The notes under the pieces: generated by a model
What the model saw: only the letters and a program-made list of their open reading frames with translations
What the model was told of the DNA's origin: nothing
Database searches by the model: none
Made by a program: the position numbers and the translations under genes
In this document: positions 16,260-23,643 of the stretch, one piece after another
How the letters are laid out: every line of letters starts with the position of its first letter
Numbering within the stretch: the first letter of the stretch is position 1
Assembly: GCA_934435205.1 (NCBI GenBank)
Contig: CAKSAK010000005.1
Coordinates: 1 to 64,000 of the forward strand
Direction of reading: 5' to 3'
Length of the DNA: 64,000 nt
From: an uncultured Ruminococcus sp.
GTDB lineage: Bacteria > Bacillota > Clostridia > Oscillospirales > Ruminococcaceae

Positions 16260-16769
16260 TTACTTGGATTTTGGCAGCTCGCCACGCTTATTTTTCTCCA
16301 TAAGGTCATTGAAATACAATGTGACAGGAGTTGGAACTTTCTTGAAAAGTCCCTTTTTCTCAACCTCGTCGCATACTATATAATCTCTTTCACCGTCATT
16401 ATTCACGCAATAGAGCCTGTCTGTTTTATAGAAGCCGCCGTTGCCGTCATCTCTGTTCTTATCGAAACAGCCGAAGATATCCTTTGCCATAAGCTCGCAA
16501 AGTCTGAGTATCTTCTCATAATTGGTATGCTCGCTCCACTTTTCAAGCTCTTCATGGAAGAACTGCTGGACAGGAACGTCATTGACTTCCATTTTTCTTA
16601 TTATTCTTGCAAGGCATATAGAAGCGTCCTGATCGGTGAGCTTATCAAGTCTTGCATTCTTATAATCAAGTATATACTCATTTAATGTAGCATAAAGCAG
16701 CTTATCATACTGAAACGGCTTGCCTTTGCCTGAAAACTTTATGATAGGGTTATCGGTATTGATCTTCAA
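16260..16769 (-). CDS. Conserved-looking protein of unknown function
   Basis: A 169-aa soluble protein that I do not recognise. It starts at a TTG with GGAGAG 6 bases upstream. The N-terminal two thirds are predicted helical and charged (LDYKNARLDKLTDQDASICL, KILRLCELMAKDIFGCFDKN), and the C-terminal part reads like two beta strands with a basic tail. No signal peptide or transmembrane segment. It sits between an unknown acidic/helical protein and cyclophilin, all read leftward, so it is probably a cytoplasmic protein of the same transcript. Real coding is supported by the ribosome site and the tight packing. Confidence 0.65.
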   Translation of the reverse strand: MKINTDNPIIKFSGKGKPFQYDKLLYATLNEYILDYKNARLDKLTDQDASICLARIIRKMEVNDVPVQQFFHEELEKWSEHTNYEKILRLCELMAKDIFGCFDKNRDDGNGGFYKTDRLYCVNNDGERDYIVCDEVEKKGLFKKVPTPVTLYFNDLMEKNKRGELPKSK

Positions 16770-16828
16770 TTCTATCTCTCCAATTCAATTTATTCTGGCA
16801 ATACCCCTAATGACTGCCTTTACCCCGA

Positions 16829-17533
16829 TCATCTGCCATATTTTTCGTTAAATTCTTTCACCTTCTGCGCCAAAAACTCTTCCGATACTGAGCCGATAGC
16901 GTCGTCGTCCTCGCTGTGGTCAACAGAGCCAAGACCCTCCACAAGAGCCTCATCGACGGATATTCCCTTTATATCCTTATACTCTGCATAGTCCTCAGGC
17001 TTTTTTGCATAAGGAAGCTCAGCCACCTTTGCGGCTGTGGTTTCTGCACTTATGGCTTCGATATTTCCTGTATCACGCTTCTCCTGAGCCACTTTCTCGT
17101 CATGTATCCTATATATCTCCTCAAGCTTTGAGTCGATACCCTCAACGGACGCCACGCTTATATCCTCCTTATGAGAAGCCACAAATCTTGCGTGCTCCTC
17201 CTCATAAAGCTTTTCATACTCGCTCTGGGCATCGGTTATCTCAGCCTGTCCTACTGGGTTCACGTCGTAGTCGGCATAGGTCTTTACGGGATCGTTTTTC
17301 TTTTCAGCCAGCTCTTTTTCAAGCTGCTCCATCTTGCTGCGGATAGTTTCCGGCTCTATGGTATCGGTTATCTTCTCGGCGTGTACCTTATCGCTGTGGG
17401 ACTCCTTCACAAAAGCCGTATCTCCGCCTGCTCTCTTCACAGGCGCATTCCATATATCATCAGCATTTATCTGCTGCTTTTTAGGCTGTGTCGATGTTTT
17501 GGGCTCGGAGCTTTTTCTGCTGAACAGACCCAT
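16829..17533 (-). CDS. Charged helical protein of unknown function
   Basis: A 234-aa hydrophilic protein. The ATG at 17533 has GGGGGAGAT 5 bases upstream; a longer frame to 17593 would bury that site. It begins MGLFSRKSSEPK, a short motif often seen on cytoplasmic face or membrane-associated proteins, then long runs of Glu/Lys/Asp/Ala likely forming coiled coil (EQLEKELAEKKN, KLEEIYRIHDEKVAQEKRD). No hydrophobic segment and no recognised domain. A perfect promoter lies upstream. It heads the leftward set that ends in cyclophilin; function not inferable. Confidence 0.7.
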   Translation of the reverse strand: MGLFSRKSSEPKTSTQPKKQQINADDIWNAPVKRAGGDTAFVKESHSDKVHAEKITDTIEPETIRSKMEQLEKELAEKKNDPVKTYADYDVNPVGQAEITDAQSEYEKLYEEEHARFVASHKEDISVASVEGIDSKLEEIYRIHDEKVAQEKRDTGNIEAISAETTAAKVAELPYAKKPEDYAEYKDIKGISVDEALVEGLGSVDHSEDDDAIGSVSEEFLAQKVKEFNEKYGR

Positions 17534-17606
17534 AAGATCTCCCCCTTTTTTATTGGCATGATGATCTGATATCGGCGTTTTTTCGCCTGACATCTTATAC
17601 TTATTT

Positions 17607-17635
17607 ATTATACAATATTTTCACCAAAATTGCAA
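17607..17635 (-). promoter_or_regulatory. Promoter of the leftward three-gene set
   Basis: On the minus strand TTGCAA (17630-17635), 17 bases, TATAAT (17607-17612). The predicted start near 17600 leaves about 65 bases of leader. Confidence 0.8.
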
Positions 17636-17923
17636 ACCTTTTGGCGGTTACTTTTTGTACGATTTTTTAAACTCTTTTTGTGCATTTTGTTTCGCATTAA
17701 TAGAATATAAATATAAAATTCACGGTTAGTTAATGTAATTTATACTAATATTTGCTATACTATATTTGTTAAGTTATTTATTTTGTTAATTAAAAACAAA
17801 AAACAAATTAGTTTAAGAAAACTATTTATGGCATGAAGATAAACAAAAATGCCATTATGTGATGTATAAGAAAGGTAAAAGCTTAAGTATATATGAAGTA
17901 AATTCATGGAGGAGGATATATTT
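17636..17923. other. AT-rich divergent spacer
   Basis: Very AT-rich stretch between divergent genes. Several TATACT-like boxes occur (near 17740 and 17756) but no -35 box at the right distance stands out, so the rightward promoter is not located. Confidence 0.4.
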
Positions 17924-19831
17924 ATGACAAGACCGTCACTTGGAATAACGGCAATGGAACTTTTTGCCTGCAATCCTTTCAGGGTGCTCGGCATAGCCGT
18001 TGACACTCCTACTGCCGATGTCACGCTCACATACAAAAAGCTGCTTGATATGGCGGCTAAGGGTGACACTGCTGATTATGAAACGCCTTATGATTTTGAT
18101 TTTCTGCCGCCTTTCTCACGTTCTGAAAAGGATCTGAAGACGGCTTATGCAAAGATCGCCAGCAACGGATACAGATGCTTCGCATTCTCTGATCCTATAT
18201 TTTCGGCTTCCCTGAACATTGATGACGTTATGCTCAACCTGAAGGATATCTCATGCTATGACTGTTTCCTCAGATGTTATATGTGGCTCATCACCAATGA
18301 CAGAGATTTTGAAGAGCCTGAGCTTTGGATACCGCTTTGTCAGTACATAGACAAGATGATAATGTCAAGCCCTGAGCAATGGGATAAGTATTTTGACCAT
18401 CGTTTTCCGCAGGATATGCTTGACAGCTCAATGTCTGCGCTGAGGTCTTTCTATGCCACATTCTGCGATATCATTCTGCTTCCTATCAAGGAAATGGTAA
18501 GAGGCTCTATGAAGTGCAGATCCGCAATGGAGATACTTAAGATCGCAAAGGTGGACGTTGACGAGGTATTCCCTGACATTGACATTCCACAGGCTAATCT
18601 GCCTAAGAGGGGCGAGCCTGCGCCGAAGCTCAAGATCGCTGTCAAGGACGGCGAGGAATACTATGATGTTACAACGGGCAAAATGGTGAACTTTGAGGGT
18701 GACGAGGACTCGGCTATAGAAAGCAACGACTTCTCTGCGGCCGCAAGTTCTATTTCGGCTGACGCTATCGTTGGTGAGGACGGTCCTGACAGCGAGCCTA
18801 TACCTGACGAGCCTGAGGAAAATCCTGAGCTTAAGGTAGTTCCGCCTCCAGCTCCCGTTCAGCCTGAGCCTGCGGCAGTACAGCCTGCACCAGAGCCAGA
18901 GCCTATACCAGAGCCAGAACCTATACCAGAGCCACAGCCCGCTCCTGCACCTGCACCTGCTCCTGCTCCGGCACCTGCAGAGGACGTTCAGTCTGCTCCT
19001 GTATTCAACACAAAGCCGACGGCTCAGAGCGGTATGTCGGGCGAGATAAACGCACCTATAAGAAAGAGAAAGATCTTTATTCCGGGACACGAGGGCATTT
19101 CAGGCTCTGCGCCTGCGAGCCAGCCTGTTTCTGCTCCTGTTCCGCCAGTTTCACAGCCTGCACCTGCTCCAACGCCTGTTCAGACGGCTCAGCCTGCTCA
19201 GCAGACAGTTTCAGCACCTGTGTACAGCCAGCCTGCTCCACAGCCTGCGGCGGAAGCTCCGAAGCCTGCGGCTAAAAAGCCATACAAGAAGGCGAACAAG
19301 GGACTTACTTCCCTTATTGATACAGTTGACGAGGCGATAAACGACACCTCGGACATAATCCTTACTGACGAGGCTGAGGAAGAGGAAAACCTCTACACTG
19401 ACACTCTTATCAAGATGCTGAGGGCGAACCGCTCAAACAATCAGCTTATGAAGAGCGTTGACACAAAGCATATTTACGACAACGGTGACAGCCTTGGCAG
19501 ACCTGAGGAAGCAGAGCTTTCTATGGACGCTATCAATATGAAGAAAATGGACAAGAGCCTGCTCAATTCTTCATATGATAACATCAGCACCAAGGAGACC
19601 GACCCTAAGAAGCTTCGTGAGGAAAAATACCGCAACATCAACATCAATGATATGCTCAATCCAACAGTAGGAAACCAGATGCACAAAGAATACACTCCGG
19701 ACGCTATCGAGGAATTTGTTAAGGCTAAAAAGCAGGAAAAGTCTGCTATAAAGGGTGTTTGGAAGCTTCTTGGCGTTCTGTCGCTTTTGTTGATCATTTA
19801 TCTTATACTGCTTTACACGGGGCTTATTTGA
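17924..19831 (+). CDS. Tail-anchored protein with J-domain-like N-terminus and Pro-rich linker
   Basis: A 635-aa protein. The ATG at 17924 has GGAGGAGG 9 bases upstream. Residues about 8-80 (NPFRVLGIAVDTPTADVTLT, then YKKLLDMA) resemble a J-domain-like start, but no HPD tripeptide is visible, so co-chaperone function is doubtful. A helical domain follows (about 90-230), then a low-complexity Pro/Ala/Glu/Gln linker (about 290-450), a charged segment, and a single hydrophobic helix (about 611-635) that ends the protein. This is a tail anchor with the bulk in the cytoplasm. Unknown function; a scaffold role is possible. The Pro-rich codons make a long spurious ORF on the other strand. Confidence 0.75.
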   Translation: MTRPSLGITAMELFACNPFRVLGIAVDTPTADVTLTYKKLLDMAAKGDTADYETPYDFDFLPPFSRSEKDLKTAYAKIASNGYRCFAFSDPIFSASLNIDDVMLNLKDISCYDCFLRCYMWLITNDRDFEEPELWIPLCQYIDKMIMSSPEQWDKYFDHRFPQDMLDSSMSALRSFYATFCDIILLPIKEMVRGSMKCRSAMEILKIAKVDVDEVFPDIDIPQANLPKRGEPAPKLKIAVKDGEEYYDVTTGKMVNFEGDEDSAIESNDFSAAASSISADAIVGEDGPDSEPIPDEPEENPELKVVPPPAPVQPEPAAVQPAPEPEPIPEPEPIPEPQPAPAPAPAPAPAPAEDVQSAPVFNTKPTAQSGMSGEINAPIRKRKIFIPGHEGISGSAPASQPVSAPVPPVSQPAPAPTPVQTAQPAQQTVSAPVYSQPAPQPAAEAPKPAAKKPYKKANKGLTSLIDTVDEAINDTSDIILTDEAEEEENLYTDTLIKMLRANRSNNQLMKSVDTKHIYDNGDSLGRPEEAELSMDAINMKKMDKSLLNSSYDNISTKETDPKKLREEKYRNININDMLNPTVGNQMHKEYTPDAIEEFVKAKKQEKSAIKGVWKLLGVLSLLLIIYLILLYTGLI

Positions 19832-19862
19832 TGACGTCAAAAACAGTGTAGTAAAACGAAAC

Positions 19863-19885
19863 GGGCGAACGCTGTTCGCCCCTAC
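19863..19885. repeat. GTAGGGG palindrome 4
   Basis: GGGCGAACGCTGTTCGCCCC followed by TAC; arm GGCGAAC. Confidence 0.8.
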
Positions 19886-19939
19886 CATACATTGTGCGAG
19901 TAACACAAGTTTATTTGGCAATTAATCGGGCGAGAAAGC

Positions 19940-19984
19940 GGGACGTCGCATTTCTGTGGAACAGAAATTGAGCCGTTCCCCTAC
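19940..19984. repeat. GTAGGGG palindrome 5 (long form)
   Basis: Outer arms GGGACG...CGTTCCCCTAC enclose an inner hairpin ATTTCTGT/ACAGAAAT. The same nested form is found inverted at 21958-22003. Confidence 0.75.
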
Positions 19985-20042
19985 ATGGTTTGTTAAAACA
20001 TCAGCGTTGTGCGAGTAACGTAGATGAAATTGCGAACAATAC

Positions 20043-20065
20043 GGGCGAACGCTGTTCGCCCCTAC
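20043..20065. repeat. GTAGGGG palindrome 6
   Basis: Same sequence type as 19863-19885; arm GGCGAAC with TAC end. Confidence 0.8.
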
Positions 20066-20131
20066 ATGGTAGTGTAATGCATGACTTTGTATGGAAGCAA
20101 ACAGCGTTAGCAATTTAGATAACAGATCTAT

Positions 20132-20158
20132 AAGGGGTGGGATTTCCGCCCCTTTTTT
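20132..20158 (+). terminator. Terminator hairpin immediately upstream of glpK
   Basis: AAGGGG pairs with CCCCTT around TGGGATTTCCG, and six T follow. It ends 18 bases before the glpK start. Either it stops upstream transcription and glpK depends on read-through, or it is a leader attenuator. No clear promoter fits between it and the gene. Confidence 0.7.
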
Positions 20159-20176
20159 GCAATAAGGAGAAATTTT

Positions 20177-21658
20177 ATGAAAGAATACATACTCTCTTTA
20201 GATCAGGGAACGACTTCCTCCAGAGCGGTGCTTTTTAACGCAAAGGGTGAAAAGGTTGCGAGCGTACAGAAAGAATATCTGCAGATATTCCCAGGCAACG
20301 GCTGGGTGGAGCATGACCCTATGGACATACTGGAAAGTCAGCTCAGTTCTGCTCGTGAGGTCATTGCAAAGACTGGGATCACAGCGGAGGACGTGGCGGC
20401 TATCGGCATCGCCAATCAGCGTGAAACGACGATACTTTGGGACAGGAACACAGGCAAGCCTGTTTACAATGCTATCGTTTGGCAATGCAGGAGGACTTCT
20501 GAGGACTGCGCACGAATGGAAGATCAGGGGTTACAGAAGTTTTTCAAGGACAAGACAGGGCTTCTTATCGACCCTTATTTCTCCGCCACAAAGATAAAGT
20601 GGATACTTGAAAATGTAGAGGGCGTAAGGGAGCGTGCGGAAAAGGGGGAGATACTTTTCGGCACTGTGGATTGCTGGCTCATATGGAATCTGACAGGTGG
20701 AAAGGTACACGTTACAGACTACTCGAACGCTTCGAGAACTATGCTTTTCAACATTCACACGCTGGAATGGGACAGAGAGATACTGGGGCTTTTGGGCATA
20801 CCGAGCTGTATGCTCCCTGAGGTCAAAGAATGTTCGGGTGACTTGGGCGAAACTGAGGAGAGCATTTTCGGAAGCAGGATAAAGATAGCAGGCTGTGCGG
20901 GAGATCAGCAGGCGGCACTTTTCGGGCAATGCTGTTTCCGTGAGGGCGATGTGAAAAACACCTACGGCACTGGCGGCTTTCTGCTTATGAACACGGGAGA
21001 AAAGCCTGTGGAAAGCCGTCATGGACTGCTCACGACTATCGCCTGGGGCATAGGCGGAAAGGTAAATTATGCTCTGGAGGGGTCGGTATTCGTATCGGGT
21101 GCGGCTGTAAAATGGCTTCGTGACGAGCTTTGCATAATACGCACAGCGGCAGAAACCGAGGAGCTTGCAAGGAGCGTTGAGGACACAGGGGGAGTATACT
21201 TTGTGCCTGCATTCGTGGGACTTGGCGCACCATACTGGAAGCCTGAGGCAAGGGGCATGATAACAGGGCTGACAAGAGGAACGAACAGATGCCACATAGT
21301 CAGGGCGACACTGGAGGCTATGTGCTATCAGACCTATGACGTTCTCAGAGCGATGGAGGAGGACGCTGGGGCTATAGGAAGCATAAAGGCTGACGGCGGT
21401 GCGGCGAGCAACGATTTTCTAATGGAATTTCAGGCTGATATATTGGGACATTCGGTCATAAGACCTTATAATGTGGAATCCACCGCAACAGGTGCGGCAT
21501 ATCTTGCAGGGCTTGGCTGTGGGCTTTGGGGCAGTATGGAAGAGCTTGTGGGAGTTTCGGATAAGTTCAGGGAGTTTATTCCGTCTATGAGTGAGGGTAA
21601 ACGCAGTGATCTGATAGGCGGCTGGAAGAAAGCGGTCGAAGCGGCTATTGAAAAATAA
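20177..21658 (+). CDS. glpK: Glycerol kinase
   Basis: A 493-aa enzyme of the FGGY kinase family, making sn-glycerol 3-phosphate from glycerol and ATP in the cytoplasm. The N-terminal phosphate loop SLDQGTTSSRAVLF (6-19), the glycerol-site segment VEHDPMDI and ANQRETTILWDR, the signature GALEGSV-type segment and the C-terminal GGAASNDFLMEFQADI are all present and the length is standard. The ATG follows AAGGAG. No facilitator (glpF) or GlpP gene is next to it. A terminator hairpin lies 18 bases upstream, which makes antitermination control possible. It is followed by composite element C. Confidence 0.95.
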   Translation: MKEYILSLDQGTTSSRAVLFNAKGEKVASVQKEYLQIFPGNGWVEHDPMDILESQLSSAREVIAKTGITAEDVAAIGIANQRETTILWDRNTGKPVYNAIVWQCRRTSEDCARMEDQGLQKFFKDKTGLLIDPYFSATKIKWILENVEGVRERAEKGEILFGTVDCWLIWNLTGGKVHVTDYSNASRTMLFNIHTLEWDREILGLLGIPSCMLPEVKECSGDLGETEESIFGSRIKIAGCAGDQQAALFGQCCFREGDVKNTYGTGGFLLMNTGEKPVESRHGLLTTIAWGIGGKVNYALEGSVFVSGAAVKWLRDELCIIRTAAETEELARSVEDTGGVYFVPAFVGLGAPYWKPEARGMITGLTRGTNRCHIVRATLEAMCYQTYDVLRAMEEDAGAIGSIKADGGAASNDFLMEFQADILGHSVIRPYNVESTATGAAYLAGLGCGLWGSMEELVGVSDKFREFIPSMSEGKRSDLIGGWKKAVEAAIEK

Positions 21659-21680
21659 ATCAGAAAAAGAATAGAAGAAA

Positions 21681-21940
21681 CCGAGCGAAGCGAGAGATAA
21701 AGCGCACGGTCAAGCCCGGCGCCAGAGGGCTTGTGGGGTCAAGGGGCAAAGCCCCTGCGGAGCTTGAGGCAGAGCCTCAATAGGCGCAAGCCTACAAGCG
21801 GTGCAGAAAAGGACTTAAAAGCTTAACAAAGTAAAAGAAACAACAAAGCGGTGTCGGAGAAAAATCTCTGCACCGCTTTTTTCTATCCAATTGAACAAAG
21901 TAAAATCCGCAAAGAGCGACAGCGATTTTGCGGCACAACA
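21681..21940 (-). repeat. Composite hairpin element, copy C
   Basis: Same orientation as B. Modules: GAGCGAAGCGAGAGATAAAG, CAAGCCCGGCGCCAGAGGGC, GGGGCAAAGCCCC, GAGGCAGAGCCTC, AGGCGCAAGCCT, GCGGTGCAG, the terminator-like hairpin (21845-21883) and CCGCAAAGAGCG...TTTTGCGG. It lies between convergent glpK and folC, and a GTAGGGG palindrome follows at 21958. Confidence 0.85.
21845..21883 (+). terminator. Terminator-like hairpin inside composite element C
   Basis: AAAGCGGTG pairs with CACCGCTTT, inner GGAGA/TCTC, then six T. It is the likely end of the glpK transcript. Confidence 0.7.
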
Positions 21941-21957
21941 AGCCATAGCACCAAAAT

Positions 21958-22003
21958 GTAGGGGAGCGGCGCAATTTCTGCTTTGCAGAAATACGACGTC
22001 CCG
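21958..22003. repeat. GTAGGGG palindrome 7 (long form, inverted)
   Basis: GTAGGGGAGCGGCGC, inner hairpin ATTTCTG/CAGAAAT, then ACGACGTCCCG. Inverted relative to 19940-19984. Confidence 0.75.
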
Positions 22004-22141
22004 TTTCTGGGAGTTGCGAGGTTTGAATTTTTGCAATGTTGTGTAGGCGTGCCGTGTTGGAAATGTTGCGCCGTGTGGTATTTTGAAATGATGTAATTAA
22101 CGTTGTGTGGATATCGCAGTGGTGAGCAGGCGACCAACCAC

Positions 22142-22166
22142 GGGACGTCGGGGCGCCGTCCCCTAC
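22142..22166. repeat. GTAGGGG palindrome 8
   Basis: GGGACGTCGGGGCGCCGTCC ending CCTAC; arm type GGGACG. Confidence 0.8.
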
Positions 22167-22259
22167 ATGGGTTGTGAAATACGTAGGGAATGTGCGGAAC
22201 AGCGCACGTTGTTAGCGAGTGTTGTGCGGATATTACAGGATTGTATGGGCGAACGAAAC

Positions 22260-22282
22260 GGGCGAACAGTGTTCGCCCCTAC
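22260..22282. repeat. GTAGGGG palindrome 9
   Basis: GGGCGAACAGTGTTCGCCCC followed by TAC; arm GGCGAAC. Confidence 0.8.
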
Positions 22283-22314
22283 ATGATTTGTGCGGATATC
22301 GCAAGTTTGAAAGA

Positions 22315-22344
22315 CAAAAAAAATCGGGCGACCAAAGGTCGCCC
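22315..22344 (-). terminator. Terminator of folC
   Basis: GGGCGACC (22326-22333) pairs with GGTCGCCC (22337-22344); on the minus strand it is followed by GAT and a T run. Its arms match the GGCGACC type of the dispersed palindromes. Confidence 0.85.
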
Positions 22345-22350
22345 ATGATG

Positions 22351-23643
22351 TTAGTTGTCTTTTATTTCGTTAAGCACCTCGGCACAAAGGAACAGAGAGC
22401 CGCAGATAAGCGTCACGCCATGAGGGTTTTGTGCGCATAGAAGCCGAGCCATTTCAAGGGCAGGTTTTGGACTTTGCTCTGCCCTGCCGCCTGCGTTGGT
22501 TATGATGTCGGCAAGGTCAGAGGCAGTTTCGGCTCTGTCGCTGAAGCCGTCAACTGTGTAGAATTTGTCTACATAGGGGATAAGCTTCTTCACGGCGGCG
22601 GTGATATTTTTATCCCTGCACATTCCCATAACGGCATAGCATGGGCGTTTTGGGCAATGCTCAAGTACGCCTGCCAAGGCTGACAAGCCGTCAGGATTGT
22701 GTGCGCCGTCCAGTATCAAAAGCGGCTCACGGCTGAGAATTTGCACTCTGCCTTGGAGCTGGGCTTTTTTGATGCCCTCAAAAATTTTATCCTGGGGAAT
22801 TTTCAGGATATCGTTGATAAGGCGTATTCCGCTTATGACGCTCATGGCATTCAGCACCTGATGTGCGCCGCCCATGGTGACTTCATAGGGCTGTCCTTTG
22901 AACTCAAACTCTGAGCCGAACACGTCGCAGCTTATAAGTTTGAGCTGGTTGATGTCGGGGATAACCAGCTGAGAAAGATTTTTCACCGCCTGCTCTCTGA
23001 CGGTGCGGATAACTTTCATGTCATTGCCTGCGCTTAGCACACATGGACAGTGGGGCTTTATAATGCCTGCTTTCTGATAGGCTATCTTCTCCAAGGTGTC
23101 ACCTAAAATGGCGGTGTGGTCAAAGTCCACTGAGCCTATAACTGTGAGAATAGGGGTTTTTATAACGTTGGTGCTGTCTAAAAGTCCCCCAAGACCTGTT
23201 TCAAGGACGACTATGTCGCAGTTTTCCTCGGCAAAATAGAGGAAAGCTATGGCGGTGGTTATTTCAAACTGAGAGAAATTCTCACGGTCGCAGTGCATAT
23301 CGGTAACAGCTTTCACACGCTTTGCCATTTTCGCAAGGGCAGGCTTTGGTATATCAACACCGTTTATTTTTATCCTGTCGGTATAGCTTATTATATAAGG
23401 CGAGGTGAAAAGACCTGTTTTCAGTCCTGCGCACTGAAAGACCTCGCTGAACATCTGCGCCATTGAACCTTTGCCGTTCGTGCCTGCGATATGGACGAAT
23501 TTAAGGCTGTCCTGCGGGTCGCCAAGGTCGGAGAGCAAGGCTTTTATTCTGGACAGGTCTTTCACGGGCTTGCCTGAATGGGAAAAGCTGTTTATAAATT
23601 CAAGTTCGTCTATGTCTTTGGTATTTTCTATCAATTCTATCAC
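22351..23643 (-). CDS. folC: Bifunctional folylpolyglutamate / dihydrofolate synthase
   Basis: A 430-aa Mur-ligase-family enzyme that adds glutamate to folates with ATP. The P-loop HIAGTNGKGSMAQM (about 52-65) and the folate-family signature VVLETGLGGLLDSTN are clear, followed by GSVDFDHTAILGDTLEKIAYQKAGII with the carbamylated-Lys region, and a C-terminal domain with LDGAHNPDGL. The start is GTG; it overlaps the uvrC stop codon by one base (TAGTG), so the two genes are translationally coupled. A strong terminator follows. Whether the dihydropteroate step is also carried out cannot be told. Confidence 0.93.
   Translation of the reverse strand: MIELIENTKDIDELEFINSFSHSGKPVKDLSRIKALLSDLGDPQDSLKFVHIAGTNGKGSMAQMFSEVFQCAGLKTGLFTSPYIISYTDRIKINGVDIPKPALAKMAKRVKAVTDMHCDRENFSQFEITTAIAFLYFAEENCDIVVLETGLGGLLDSTNVIKTPILTVIGSVDFDHTAILGDTLEKIAYQKAGIIKPHCPCVLSAGNDMKVIRTVREQAVKNLSQLVIPDINQLKLISCDVFGSEFEFKGQPYEVTMGGAHQVLNAMSVISGIRLINDILKIPQDKIFEGIKKAQLQGRVQILSREPLLILDGAHNPDGLSALAGVLEHCPKRPCYAVMGMCRDKNITAAVKKLIPYVDKFYTVDGFSDRAETASDLADIITNAGGRAEQSPKPALEMARLLCAQNPHGVTLICGSLFLCAEVLNEIKDN

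Noticed and set aside
18428..19090. 220-codon Arg-rich minus ORF
   Set aside because: It is the complement of the Pro/Ala/Glu-rich linker of the tail-anchored protein; composition is an artefact of that repeat and it has no ribosome site.
20531..21295. 254-codon minus ORF inside glpK
   Set aside because: Opposite strand of a fully conserved enzyme gene, no family pattern, no ribosome site.
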